Assembly (NCBI RefSeq): GCF_003576645.1
Contig: NC_044927.1
Coordinates: 11,040,066-11,104,065 of the forward strand
Source of the DNA: Ipomoea triloba
Taxonomy: Eukaryota > Streptophyta > Magnoliopsida > Solanales > Convolvulaceae
Length of the DNA: 64,000 nucleotides
Reading direction: 5' to 3'
Shown: positions 30,366 through 42,244 of the stretch, in pieces
How the letters are laid out: every line of letters starts with the position of its first letter
How positions within the stretch are numbered: the first letter of the stretch is position 1
Made by a program: the position numbers and the translations under genes
The notes under the pieces: model-generated
What the model was told of the DNA's origin: nothing
What the model saw: the letters and a program-made list of their open reading frames with translations, nothing else
Database searches by the model: none

Positions 30366-32714
30366 ATGTGTACATCATCACTTTATACCCTCTCGCATAC
30401 TTTAATGATAACCAGCAGCGTTTTTGTGGTAAATTCCTCAGGTTGGGTTCCATTGTCTCTAGTTCTCCTGTTCCGTCAAAGCAGCATTTATAATGATGCG
30501 ATGTTTGCGTGTGGCTTAATCTGTGACGACTTAGGCACTACCTGCCTCTTCGGTGTCCTCTTATTACGTCATGACCGTCAACAGGATATGGATATACCCA
30601 ATGAATTAACGTTGGATTACCAGAGTCTAGTTTGGTCTGCTAACAGGAACCATCCTGTTACAGTAAATGCAAGCGTGGAACTGAGGCGAGATGGAGGGTT
30701 GTTGTTGATGGACTCTAATGGAACAGTGGTTTGGTCCACACACACTAATGGGAATCCTACCTTGGGTTTGAATTTGACGGAAAATGGAAACCTTGTCATT
30801 TTTGGCCAAAGTAATGAAACCATTTGGCAATCTTTTGATCATCCTACAGACACCTTACTACCTGGCCAACTAATGCCCGGACAGACGCTCAAGGCTAGCA
30901 TATCTAAATCAAACTTTGAAGAAGGTTCGTATTCAGTCAGCATTGGTGATGGCTATTCGGTTCGTGCTTATTTACGCTCCTCTAATGCCTACTGGTATGA
31001 GTATACCCCGGTTATGGGAGTATATGTAAATTTTTCGAAATATTGGCAAAACTATGAATTCCTCAAGTTTGAGCCTGATGGGCATTTGACAGCGTACGGA
31101 TGGTCATCACCATATGAGTCTGATGTTTTTGCAATTGGTTTTTGTGGATACCCATTGGTTTGCGGAAGATACGGTGTTTGTGAGTATGATCAATACTGTA
31201 ATTGTCCTCCTGGACTCAGCCTTTTCACGCAAATAAACACTAGTCAACCGAGCCAAGGATGTTCTTTAATTACTCCCATTTCGTGTGAACATTCCCAACT
31301 GCATACTCTTCTGGAGATAAAGGATACTACTTATATTGGTCAATATTTGTTGAATGAATTTGGTGAGTACAGGGATTTAGAAAGTTGTAAAAAGGCATGC
31401 TTAAGGAACTGCTCCTGCAAAGCAGCTCATTTTAATGGTCATTATTCAAAAGGATACTATTTATTGCTAAATGAAGTTCTCTCCCTTGTGACCACGGACG
31501 TGGGAAACAACATATCTGTTTATCTAAAGCTGCAAAATTCGTCGACAATCCTACAGAGTCATCCATGGATTCTGCAGAGGCATGCCAAGACAACTTTGGG
31601 GATTACTGGTGCTTTTATAGCTGTTGTCTTAACAATCATTGCTATTTATTTATCCTTGGTTAGAAACAAAAAAGTTCAGCTCAAAGATGAGGAGGAGGAG
31701 TTTTTGGATGGTCTGCCAGGGTTGCCTACTCGATTCTCTTATGAAAACTTGAGTGTTATGACTGAAAATTTCAGCAGGAAACTAGGTGAAGGAGGATTTG
31801 GTTATGTTTTTGAAGGTGCACTATTTCAGGGCACTAAAATTGCAGTTAAGCGCCTCAAGGAAGTTGATCAAATAAAGAGTTCATTCCTGGCTAAAGTGGC
31901 AACACTAGGAAGCATGGATCATGCCAATCTAGTCAAATTAATAGGGTTTTGTGCTGCAAAATCACAGAGACTTCTGGTGTATGAACACATGGCCAATGGT
32001 TCTTTGGATAAATGGATTTTTAATGGGAAGCAGCAGCAGCAGGAGGAACATGGTCTCACTTGGCAAACCAAAAAGAAAATCATGTCAGATGTTGCCAAAG
32101 GGTTAGCATATCTTCATGAAGATTGCAATCATAAGATCATTCACTTGGACATCAAACCTCAGAACATCCTCTTAGATCAAAATTTCAATGCAAAAGTTGC
32201 AGACTTTGGATTGTCAAAGCTGGTAGCAAAAGACCAAAGCAAAGTTATCACAACAATGAGAGGAACTCCTGGCTACATAGCCCCAGAATGCACGAGCTTG
32301 ATTATAACGGAGAAAGTAGATGTGTACAGCTTTGGGATCGTGATGTTAGAAACTGTTTGCAGGCGGAAGAATGTGGACTGGGATCAAGCCGAGGAAGAAG
32401 TGCACTTGTTGAGCGTGTTCAAGAGAAAAATAGAAGAAGATAAACTTGGTGAGATGTTTGATATGTACAACAAAGATATGGAAGTGCAGAAAGAAGAAGG
32501 AATAGAAATGATGAGGATTGCTGGTTGGTGCTTACAGAGTGAATATACAAAGAGACCGTCCATGTCAGAGGTGGTGAAAGCATTACAAGGTTTGGCAACT
32601 GTTGATAATAACTTAAACTTGGATTACAATTTCAGTAATCAGGAGGGGGAAACAACTACTGATGCTACCAGCAATACAATATTAATTCCATCAATTTTAT
32701 CTAGGCCAAGGTGA
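30366..32714 (+). CDS. G-type lectin S-receptor-like serine/threonine kinase, 782 residues
   Basis: One exon encodes a plasma-membrane receptor kinase. Domains in order are a bulb-type lectin domain (about 40-185, NLVIFGQSNETIWQSFDHP), EGF-like cysteines (about 262-290, CGRYGVCEYDQYCNCPPG), a PAN-like region (about 305-375, CKKACLRNCSCKAAHF), a transmembrane helix (about 408-430) and a kinase domain (LGEGGFGYVFEG near 471, catalytic lysine in AVKRLK near 494, HLDIKPQN near 592, DFG near 612, APE). HLD instead of HRD makes it a non-RD kinase, a class often linked to immune signalling. The first ~26 residues do not match the signal peptides of its neighbours: family similarity begins only at about SGWVPLSLVLLFRQ. 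Secretion is therefore uncertain. It may be the only working copy or itself a recent pseudogene. The ligand is unknown. Confidence 0.87.
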   Translation: MCTSSLYTLSHTLMITSSVFVVNSSGWVPLSLVLLFRQSSIYNDAMFACGLICDDLGTTCLFGVLLLRHDRQQDMDIPNELTLDYQSLVWSANRNHPVTVNASVELRRDGGLLLMDSNGTVVWSTHTNGNPTLGLNLTENGNLVIFGQSNETIWQSFDHPTDTLLPGQLMPGQTLKASISKSNFEEGSYSVSIGDGYSVRAYLRSSNAYWYEYTPVMGVYVNFSKYWQNYEFLKFEPDGHLTAYGWSSPYESDVFAIGFCGYPLVCGRYGVCEYDQYCNCPPGLSLFTQINTSQPSQGCSLITPISCEHSQLHTLLEIKDTTYIGQYLLNEFGEYRDLESCKKACLRNCSCKAAHFNGHYSKGYYLLLNEVLSLVTTDVGNNISVYLKLQNSSTILQSHPWILQRHAKTTLGITGAFIAVVLTIIAIYLSLVRNKKVQLKDEEEEFLDGLPGLPTRFSYENLSVMTENFSRKLGEGGFGYVFEGALFQGTKIAVKRLKEVDQIKSSFLAKVATLGSMDHANLVKLIGFCAAKSQRLLVYEHMANGSLDKWIFNGKQQQQEEHGLTWQTKKKIMSDVAKGLAYLHEDCNHKIIHLDIKPQNILLDQNFNAKVADFGLSKLVAKDQSKVITTMRGTPGYIAPECTSLIITEKVDVYSFGIVMLETVCRRKNVDWDQAEEEVHLLSVFKRKIEEDKLGEMFDMYNKDMEVQKEEGIEMMRIAGWCLQSEYTKRPSMSEVVKALQGLATVDNNLNLDYNFSNQEGETTTDATSNTILIPSILSRPR

Positions 32715-32850
32715 ACTGTCTGCTTAATCCTTTATTCTGTCACAATATAAGAAAGCAAATTAGATAGTGGTTATCAATTTCATGTTATTGTTTTTGCTAC
32801 AAATTACACCCTTAGCTTTGTATAATTCTACTTGTGTATGATGGACCTAA

Positions 32851-33208
32851 GAGCATCCTTAGTAGTAGAGTTTGTTTTGTGATTTTTGAGAAGTTTTTGT
32901 AAGTGTGATTAGGAAAAAGAAAATGGGTAGAGAGAAAAACAATAAAACAAATATGATTTTAAAAAGAAAATAAAATTAAAAAAAAAAAAGAAGTTGTGGA
33001 CGCGGCTGACGTGCCTAGCAGGCGCATGTAGTACACGCTATCACGCACGCTTGACTAGGCTGGTCCATTGTGTCAGTGGGTTTCATTTACCTGCAATAAA
33101 CTCCTCCCTTGCATATGAACTCCATTCTTTTCTCTCTTCCTTTCTCTTTCATCCAATTCATTATTTACTATTCTAAAATCCCTCAAAAAACCTCTATAAT
33201 GGATGCAC
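32851..33208. mobile_element. Tourist-like MITE with paralogous empty site
   Basis: The 358-bp element begins GAGCATCCTTAGTAG and ends CTATAATGGATGCAC, flanked by TAA (32848-32850 and 33209-33211). The paralogous 3' flank at 21660-21700 reads GACCTAAGTCAAACTGATG without the insert, which proves insertion after duplication and confirms the 3-bp duplication. A short frame inside (32994-33176) is not a gene. Confidence 0.87.
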
Positions 33209-33211
33209 TAA

Positions 33212-34463
33212 GTCAAACTGATGCAATTTTGCAAGATATATACTAGTTATAATAATCTATCCTTGCGACTAGTTGAGCTGCCCATGTCGGCTTAGAAATT
33301 CAAGCAAAATGCGTGCTGCAATTCAAGTAATGATATTTAAATTGGCAGTCCCAAAATATGAACTCCTGGTCTTACAATAATAGTGCTAATGAGTAATGGA
33401 CTTGCAGTCTCAAAATATGAACTCCTTATCCTCTCTAAATCCAAAATGGTTCCTTATTTACTTCAAGAGATTGGGAAACTATTAGTGTGATAAGTAAATT
33501 ATATTTATCCATATATATAAAAACATCTCTAAGATGTTTTCATGATAAGCTAATTGGTGTATAAAATTCCTTCAAGGAGATACTCGATATACAAGTCTAT
33601 ACAATACTTGGTTTTCCAAGTCTTTCATCTCAAACTCAGTCTTTTAGGAATGACTCAATATCATCAAGCTCATTATGTTCTTCAATAATATTCGTACCAA
33701 CAACATAAACTGAGATAATAAATAAATCCATTAGCAATTCATTAATGAACACATAATGACATATATTATTTGCATATTCCTTTTTCGGGGAGGAAAAACA
33801 CTCATCAATTCAATCATTCAATACTCAAGTCTTATAAAGACTTCTGTAATTTAATGATACACGTTGTGATTTTCACTTTCATCGTTTCGAGAGTTTTTAA
33901 TCCATCGGGGATTTTCAAATAAATTTTAGTGTCTAATGACTCATAAGTCTGTGGTCATGACGTTTATCAATTGCATATCTAAATCTACTATTCACCGCTA
34001 ATGACGTTAATTAGCGGAACATAATACCATCTATTTTGGGAGGGTACATTTGATAAAAATCAATTCAGGGTCCATGTGTTAACCCTTAAGCTACTAGTCT
34101 CGCTTTATATCATACCACTAGATTATACTTATTCCTCTTTCATACACACACTCATTTGTAACCTACAAGGTTAACATTCAATGGTGTATATGTCATAAAG
34201 AGAATACATTTATTGAATGAGCGAAGATATGTCTTAATTGCTTCTTTATATATTGAATAGTCAAGGCACTTCTGGTGCTTAGTTTTGGATCCAAGTTATC
34301 ATATAACAAGTGCAATTTGTAAAGGCAATTGTGTTGTCAACAACAATAATAGTTTTAATAAATTCGTCCCTCATAAAAATTCATGGCAATTTCCAAAATC
34401 AATAAGGTTCTAACCATTTCCCAAAAATGTTCAAATTTGATTGTTTTGCATCACTGTATTATG
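33212..34463. other. Intergenic, no gene seen
   Basis: The first ~50 bases continue the duplicated kinase flank. The direct repeat CAGTC(C/T)CAAAATATGAACTCCT (near 33347 and 33408) suggests a local ~61-bp duplication. The rest is AT-rich with no coding signal on either strand. Confidence 0.5.
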
Positions 34464-34471
34464 ATTATTTG

Positions 34472-35219
34472 TAGACCTGGAAATTATGGACACGACCCGT
34501 TAACACGACACGAAATCGAACACAAAAATAACAGGTTAGTGTTTAGCCTTAACGTGTCCCGGGTCGTTAACGGGTTGACCCGTTAAGATCCCGTTATATT
34601 TCATTTCTTAACGGGTCAACCCGTTAAACCTATTAAGAACCCGTTTAACCCGTTAACATTATCGTGTTAACCCGTTTACACGAACCCGTTTACACAAACC
34701 CGTTTACAACACGCTAAGAACTAAGGATGGATTTACTAAATTAGGTCAAGATCTTACACCAATTATTGATATTTAACAATCTGAAATTTGAATTTTTATT
34801 ATTTTTAATTTTATTCTAAAAACTAGTATGAACTTTCTTTAATTATGAGTTTTGGATGCTATTTTATCATTGTATGTTATAAATTGAATATTTTTTTAGT
34901 TTATTTGATGGATTGAATTATAGATTTTATTTCTTTTTTTATATAACTTAACTTTGAATTTTAGTTTTTTAAATATATTAGTAGGTTTAGCGGGTTTAAA
35001 CGGGTTTCGTGTCATATCGTGTTAACACGAATCGAAACCTGTTAACAAAACTGTCTATCATGTCAACTCGCTTAACTCGTTAACAAATCGTGTTCGTGTT
35101 CATGTTAAAAATTTGAACCCGTTAACTTTACGTGTCGTGTCCGTGTTTAGCCTTATCGTGTTCGTGTCGTTATCGTGTCGACACGTTAACGAACCCGTAT
35201 ACACGAATTAGCAGGTCTA
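34472..35219. mobile_element. hAT MITE with ACCCGTTAAC-rich arms and perfect 8-bp duplication
   Basis: The ends are TAGACCTGGAAATTATG and, inverted, TAGACCTGCTAATTCGTG. ATTATTTG flanks it at 34464-34471 and 35220-35227. The arms are rich in AACGGGTT/AACCCGTT and CGTGTT motifs; the core is AT-rich and non-coding. Confidence 0.92.
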
Positions 35220-35227
35220 ATTATTTG

Positions 35228-36481
35228 GTGCACCGCACCTATAAATTTACTGGGATTTTCGTCTTCTGGGCGAACGTCTTCTAGACATACATCTTTAAGA
35301 GATCTTAAGAGTGACGAAATTTTCTACTAGATTTAGCTTTCCACAAATTTTTATTATCTTTTACTCCGATATATCTCTCATGCTTCTAGCGTCAAGGAAT
35401 ATCAGTAGATACATACGATCCATGTTAGGGAAGGTATATGGGACCTAGTGACTCTTTTTATTATCAATATATATATTAGCAGAGTATTTACTAAATGACA
35501 CAAATTAACTATCTTATGAACTTCCAATTCAGTCTACCTAGTACATGGATTTAAATATTGAAGATATTTTTTTATCAACCATTCCATGAAATTTCTTAAC
35601 ATTTTATTAAATATGAGTTTTTATCTCTCTAATGCCGTGAAAAGATCTTCATCAAGTGTGCAGTCAGCGTACCTAATTATATATTGATCTCCTATCATGG
35701 GCTCTATGTATTTAAACAACAAACAGAGGTTTTGATAGCTTTTGGAGGTACACAATGGTGATAATATAGGAAAATACACTGCACACTATGAACAAAACAC
35801 AGACAGGGAAATGTTTGCTCTTATACCACGTACTAAGTGTTAGAGAATAATTATGATATGTAATAGGTCAGATTTAGATTAAAAAATATTATGTAATTGA
35901 TTGTTCCCAACAAGAAAACAACTTTCAAACCTGCATCATAAAATATGCACTTGAATAAAGAAGGCTACTATGTGACACATAGTAAAAATCTGGCTCACCA
36001 AATTTTGCCCAAGGTGACACATTAGCTCATGTCATACTATAATGTAATTTGGGTCCTTAATTTGTTTTATTTTAAAAAAAAGTATCGCAACAAATGAAGT
36101 AAAGTATCCAAAATCATACGCATATATAATCATATCATATATGAAAGCATACATATCAAACAAAATTATAAAGGTACACAAGGGTCCACCATTGCCAATG
36201 CCCAATCATATCTGACCTTATGATGAACCTAACTCTAGCAACCAGTTCAACATAGCACAAAAAATGTTATGTTTTAAGCATTCTTACTTATAATTAATTT
36301 ATAAAGAGACTGCAAGTAGACCTGGTGAAATGACAAAGCATGACAAATGGTCTCTGAAGTCAACTAAGTCACCACAACAGCAAGTAATTTTCAAGCACTG
36401 ATTTGTCAAGAAATGCAAAGCGTGTAATATGATGCGCTTTGAAAATTTTTCTTTTGCCCTCACAGATCTAGGGCCAACAGA
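35228..36481. other. Intergenic, no gene seen
   Basis: AT-rich sequence with only short frames. The right end is the 3' flank of the minus-strand methyltransferase gene. No transposon ends were recognised. Confidence 0.5.
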
Positions 36482-39400
36482 TCATTCACCCTCCCAACCA
36501 CCAAGTCTCATCCCTGGGTCATAGTTGGTGAACAATCTGAATTCGTTACCAAGTTTGCTACTGTGCTGAGGTCTAAACCTGCATGGACGCAAATCCAAGA
36601 GCTCTGCCGCCCTATCCTTTTGCACATCACCTAAGCGTGTAAAGGAGGTAGGAAATAAACACAACGTAATCAACCAAAAGCAAGTTCAGAGTGGGAGATC
36701 CAGCACTGTACCAGTGAGTAGAAGCAGATATGATTTTCCTGATCTCAAAAGAAAAGATATAGTTTCACTAACTTTCTCCAAGCACTCCTGACTCTGTCCA
36801 ACAAAACCACAAGATCATAACACCACAGATGTTTAGCCACTGTATAATCTATCAGCTAATTCAAAATTGCAAAAAAAAAAAAAAAACGAAAGAGAAGAGA
36901 CATCGAGTTATTTTTATTTTTTTTTTTGAAAATAAACGAAGCATTTCATTCATTCAAATTGTCAGAAACAACAACATCAAACAGGGAGCCAAAAGGAATG
37001 GAAAACCATTCCAAACAATCTGACTTTGAAATAGCATCCCTAGCTAACAAATGGGCTACCATATTCGCAGATTGTTTAGCAAACAAAAAGCTAACGTTAG
37101 AGATATGTTTAGCTATTTCTTTGATGTCAATAACAAGAGATCCTAAAATTGAAGAAGTATCATTTGACTGCAGACATCAAGTTATTAAACACGAAAATGT
37201 TTCAAGTGTCTTCATGTGACAAGCAGAAGGCAATATCAATTCTCTCCTTCCTCAATCTTGGCATGATTTGACTAGGCACAGATATAAAGACACAAATTTA
37301 ACTAACTTTATATAAATATGCACGACAAATAAAAGATGGGAATAACATCATTTGTCATTGTTTTTGCCTTTTTTGTATGAGTAGAAGTTCAGCCAATTTA
37401 CTATCTAAAGCATAATGTATAACCCGATTAATCATAATATATGGCACATATATTGCGAAAGAGATTGGGTATATTTTTAAAAGAAAGCATGCTTTTCCAA
37501 TATAGAATAAATCAAGGTTACAAGGAAAATTCATTTCAAGAATGATACCAAGGGCAAAAGCAAGTTGAAAGATGAGAGATCTCATCACAGTGAGTACATC
37601 ACTTTTCATATAAATTTAGTCTGCCATTCATAATTTCCCTCCATTTATGTGATCTAAAGACCTATAAACCAAAAATTTAAAAATAAATAAATAAAAAAAG
37701 AAGAGTAATAACTTAATGATTTGTTTGGGTTAAACTCTATTTTTAATTCTTTTTTCTTACATTTTTTTTTTGTAATAATATTGTATTTCTTCATTTTTCT
37801 AATTGAAAGTTGCTTTAGCGCCTAGTTTTAATGAATTTAAAAACCTAAGAGTTCTTAAAGCCAAGTCACATACAAGTATTGTGCTAGCTAAGCTTGTAAC
37901 CAATTAGGGGATAAAAACTACTACATAACAAATAGCTCAAATGAATGGATCTTACCAAATAAGGAGGATCTGCAACAATAACTGAATATGAATGTTTCAA
38001 TGATGAGGGGAGATCTTCTGGCTTATTGTAGTCATAGAATGTGAACTCAGTTCCATATGAACTGAACCTGTGGTCATATTCAAGAAGCTGCGCTTGGACA
38101 TTTGGATCAATTTTCTGAGTCATGAGCAAAAAACAATTGAATACCAATTAGGCAAATGTTGATACTATAATCTATAAATTAGCAAACATTAAAGAAAATA
38201 AATGGATCCATGATCTGAAGCAAGTGCAACATATAGAAACAAGATAACTCATCTTCTTTACTCTTCCTTTACAGAAACCAGCAATAGAAGTGACTCAACA
38301 GCTTCCCTTGCTCCTTCAAACATGTAGGGAAGAGCACATATGTTCCTTTTAGAAATAATACTCCGTAATACATCATTCAAAATTCCCTGTTTACTTCAGA
38401 AAACTATTCTCTGTTTTCTAATTTTTTAGTTTTCATTCTCTGTTTTCTATTTAGAAAACTTGTTTACTAACACTAAATTTTTTGAAATTTACTTTTTTAG
38501 ACTAACATTATAAAATTAACACATTTAATTTCGAATGATTTTAAAACCTTATATTTAAAATATTTTTGTATATGTTTTGTTTAAATTGAATAAATATAAT
38601 TTTTACTTTTAGTCTAATATATATAAGATTTTTACATTTGATATTCGAACCAAATTCATATCCTTATATAACATAACTAAAAACATATCCAAACCAATAA
38701 TCTATTAAATTCACCTAAAAGTTATTAATATTTTTTTAGCTAATATTTAAAATATTTTTGGATATATTCATTTAAATAACTTGTATACATATCATTTTTA
38801 ATTTGATATCTAATATATGTGAAATTTCAATAGCCAAATAAATGATAGATGATTCTATTTTTCATTTAGAAAACAATTTTTAAATGGAAAATGCTTTCAG
38901 TTTTCAAAATGAAAAAAATGTGCTAGTACACATTTTTCTGTTTTCTATTCTTGAATTCTCCAGTTTTCTAAATTTTCAGTTTAAACGGGCCCTAACTCAA
39001 CTCTATCTTGAGTATCTTCTATAGATATATTCTACTTTTTTTTCGAAATTGTGAAAACGGTTTTCTACCCTTCCACATCGGAAATGTATCGCGAAATTCA
39101 TATCAAAGGATGGTTAGCATCTGGAAGAAGCAGGAATTCAATCTTTTAGAACCTATACAGATGTGAGCATGAATTCATATGCTGATTACGATTACCAGAA
39201 TTAAGCCTTTCATGCTCTCCCAGAAAACAAACAAATCAAAATATACACTAATAATGATTCCTTTAGAAGCATAGATTGCACGTCGTGCTTCAATTGATGC
39301 ATCAGAAGTATTGAAAGACGAACCTTGAGGTAGGCGTATAGCGTTGGGCAAGCAATGCAAGCAACTGATGGGAACTCGAGAGTCTCACAAAGCGCGAGCA

Positions 39401-39647
39401 CTTCTCGGGCCACGGTCTCGGCAGTTTCCCGGTCGTACCAGAACTGGCTGAGCCGCCAATCCTCCGCCAACAACGCCACCTCTTCCTCCGGCTGCTCCCC
39501 CGAAGAAGCTTCAACTACTGTTCGGTTCTGCTCAGCGATGAACTCTCTGAGAGCTTCGAGAGCGTGAGAGCTCAGCTGCGGAATATCGTCGTCGAAGACT
39601 GCGCCGTCGTTTTGCTGTAAAGGGTTAGTTGCTCCCGCCGATTCCAT
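36482..39647 (-). CDS. EEF1AKMT1: eEF1A lysine methyltransferase, EFM5/N6AMT2 family
   Basis: Four exons join into 714 bases (237 residues): 39324-39647, 37956-38114, 36712-36793 and 36482-36630. All junctions are GT-AG and in phase. The protein shows SEDW-type AEDWRLSQFWYD, CIACPTLYAYLK, the adenine-methyltransferase-like DPPY motif (SVIVADPPYL), ECLEKVSETISFL and the C-terminal CRFRPQHSSKLGNEFRLFTN. By family it transfers methyl groups from S-adenosylmethionine to a lysine of translation factor eEF1A in the cytosol; the older name, N6-adenine DNA methyltransferase 2, is considered wrong. The ATG at 39647 (MESAGATNP) is preferred. An in-frame ATG at 39692 would add 15 residues. Intron 1 (1,209 bp) holds a MITE-like repeat and intron 2 (1,162 bp) a LINE tail, yet the coding exons are intact. 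Confidence 0.94.
36910..37200 (-). mobile_element. 5'-truncated LINE, RNase H C-terminus and poly-A tail
   Basis: Read on the minus strand, about 80 codons (ending VVSDNLNE, stop near 36946) match the C-terminus of RNase H-bearing plant LINEs (FAKQSANMVAHLLARDA). An A-rich tail follows (T-rich at 36911-36927). It lies in intron 2 of the methyltransferase gene in the same orientation as the gene. Confidence 0.72.
38380..38992. mobile_element. MITE-like inverted-repeat element in methyltransferase intron 1
   Basis: The left part (CCCTGTTTACTTCAGAAAAC and TTCTCTGTTTTCTA) and the right part (TTTCTGTTTTCTATTC and TTTAAACGGGCCCTAA) are imperfect inverted repeats with repeated GTTTTCTA motifs. The outer bases resemble Tourist-type ends, but no target duplication was established, so edges and superfamily are tentative. 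Confidence 0.5.
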
Positions 39648-39692
39648 TTTTTGCTTTCTTGCCCGTTCGGAGAAAATGTTGATTAGAGACAC

Positions 39693-40317
39693 TCCAATCT
39701 TTTAAATGGGTCGAAAAAATTGGGTTTGGGTTCAATTTTATGATCCGATTTTCGTAACCTATCGTTTCTTTAGGCCTGTAGGCAATTTATATCATGGAAT
39801 AGGTTTCTAGTGTTATGATTCCGAATTGAAAAAACTTATACATAATTCATACTTGTATGGTATAAAATTTCATAACACACAAATACAAAAAATCACAATA
39901 TAAGAGTATAGCATTATAGACCTAACTGGATTAAAAAGACGATGCACAAAATTCATATTCGTAGGGCACATAATTTCATAATACAAGATACAAAAAATCA
40001 CAACACAAAACACATACACATGTTACATATTTACTTATTTTTCAAATCTTATTTAGGTACATAATTTGTGTTTATAGGCACAGAATTTCATAACACAAGA
40101 CCCAGAAATTCATAACATAAGATGCAATTACTAGTTTGTTCCAAGTACAGAGTTCATACTCTTAAGATACAAAATTTCATAACGCAAGACATAAAAAATC
40201 ACAATATAAAACACATACAAAAAGTCACCATAGCGTTAGTTAGACTTCAAATTAAGGCGTAAGTTCATCTTTTCATTACGTGAGTTTATTCTTCTAGGAA
40301 AGACTACACATACCATT
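39693..40317. other. Promoter-side flank of the methyltransferase gene
   Basis: The last bases near 39700 belong to the methyltransferase promoter and 5' leader. From about 39840 to 40220 the phrase ATAATTTCATAA...ACAAAAAATCACAA recurs imperfectly several times, an AT-rich low-order repeat. No gene is seen. Confidence 0.5.
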
Positions 40318-41515
40318 TTGAGGGTGATACAAAGGAGCTTTGCAGTTTACCTGTGGTACATAAAAGGGAATCTGAGTACTCCAGTGATAACTAGTAGGCC
40401 TGATGATCATGGGAAGAAGAAAAATAAGATGAGGAAGTACCAAAAGAAGAGATCGAGTTCTGGTAGAGTTCGAACTAAAACCAGATCCATACTAGTTGGG
40501 TTTGCGCCTAAAGAAGCTGAAAAACATCCTTCATGGGGGTCACTATGATATATTCAATCCACTTTTGGCTAACACTGTTTGTCCTAATGAATTAGACATA
40601 TGAAGGGAAAGTAAGAGCAAGAAATTTTATCGACCTTCAAAGAGTGATGTCATCTGGAATAGCCCAGAAGGGGAATTGAAGTCGAACATCAAGGAAATAC
40701 TTCATGACCAAAATTCGTTCTTACAAGTGGGCCAGAGAAAACTAGGAAAATGGACTATATTCGTTTTGGTGGTCACATTCTGATTGGAGTAAGCGGTCAT
40801 CCTAGCACATATGCATCAATACTGATAAGGCAATTGATTGAGTTATGTGATCAGAAGCATATGCTTAAGCTTGGTAATGAGAGCCTTCCTATTGAACACA
40901 TAACTAAAGGTAGTATTATGTTTCTTGATCATGTCTTGTGCCGTAGAGTTGTGTATCCCACGCTTCAATATACTACTATTGGTGGCAAAATGATTAGTGG
41001 CAAAAATGTTTTTCACTTTTGCCACAACTAGCTTGAAGTAGTGCTTTAAATAGTTTTACAAATTAAACTTTCTTAAGGGAGATAAAGACCCAGACCCACA
41101 AGGCCACAACAATGCTTTAGAATGTTTCATGCTACTCAAATCCATACAAATGCCCAAATGAATACGTTATTGGCTACAATGGTTGAGTGGTATAGATATG
41201 CTGACAATAGAAAGAAGGTCATCAATTTATGTGCTTATACCATAAGGGGTTCCCTTGCAAATATCAATGCTACAAAATATAAACTTCGCTCACGAGCTAA
41301 AGTTTTCAAGATTGGTGTTAGAGATCTTGAAGGAGAAAAAATGACAGTCTCTAAAGTGCCAACAATTACTTAGAAGTTAGAATGGGATTGGTGGAGTCAA
41401 TACCCGTATGTCCCTTGTGCCAGAAACTGATTGCACCCATTTTCCTGTTGGGTGCAACACCATTGCTTTAAAGAACAAGGCCTCATTTCACCTCAAGATT
41501 ACATTTCAATGTTTT
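40318..41515 (+). pseudogene. Nuclear-encoded group II intron maturase (nMAT-type), decayed
   Basis: Three frames carry pieces of a plant nuclear maturase in the right order: a middle part (40318-40548, GNLSTPV, RSILVGFAPKEAE), then IDYVRFGGHILIGV-like DYIRFGGHILIGVSG with ESLPIEHITKG and FLDHVLCRRVVYPTL (40750-41031), then FHATQIHTNAQMN, MVEWYRYADNRKK and AAKYKLRSRAKV-like KYKLRSRAKVFKIG (41122-41373). Further similarity (MSLVPETD, LISPQDYISM-like) continues to about 41515 in shifting frames. Intact members assist splicing of mitochondrial introns. Here stops and frameshifts separate all pieces and the 5' part is missing. Similarity is closest to nMAT4-like proteins as I recall them; that assignment is an inference. 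Confidence 0.82.
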
Positions 41516-42012
41516 TTTTTTGGGGGAAATACAAATGAAATGTTAGGATTTGCCCTCAACTATAAATGATAAAAATATGACATAAGGGAAACATTTGCAA
41601 TTAGGCGCATGTAATGAGGATGACATCAAAGTGATGGAAGGGAGAGAAGATGACAATGAAAAAGATTTTCATTTTACACAAATGTAACATGATCTAATTT
41701 TTTAAAAGATGTTATATCCAAACTATTTTGTTAAATTAAACATTATCTGCAAATACAGATAACAATAGTGAGGAAGAAGACAATCAGACTATGAAAAGAC
41801 GAAGTTATCCCTTAATTTGACGTCTAACTAACTCTGGGTGATGGAATAATCGATGATGGAAATATTTTAATAGTCAAGTGTCACATTTGTTCAACTTAAA
41901 AGACGAAGACTAAATTTAAAAATTACTATAATTAGAGGACTTTTATTAGAATTAACTCAAAAATTAATACTCAAGAACAAAATGTGCATTAAATCTCCAA
42001 GCACAGTACACA
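41516..42012. other. Intergenic, no gene seen
   Basis: AT-rich, no coding signal. It ends at the GTTCG-rich repeat that begins near 42013. Confidence 0.5.
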
Positions 42013-42244
42013 CAGCTAGGGTTGTTAACGAACCGAACATAAACAAACAGAGATTGTTCGTGTTCGTTTGTTAAGGATTTGGGAGTGTTCGTGTTCGTTT
42101 GTTAAGGTTTTTTAAAGAGTTAATACCTATTTTGGTCCTCCGACTATAGCGTAATACTTGATTTATTCCCGAACAATTAAAAGTACCTAATTTAGTCCTC
42201 TAACTTTTAAAACGGTACGCAAATAACACAACCCTAGCTCTCCT

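Noticed and set aside
28015..32714. 28015-28674 as the first exon of the receptor kinase at 30366
   Set aside because: Both contain the same part of the lectin domain, so they are separate copies, and the family normally has no intron there. A MULE also lies between them.
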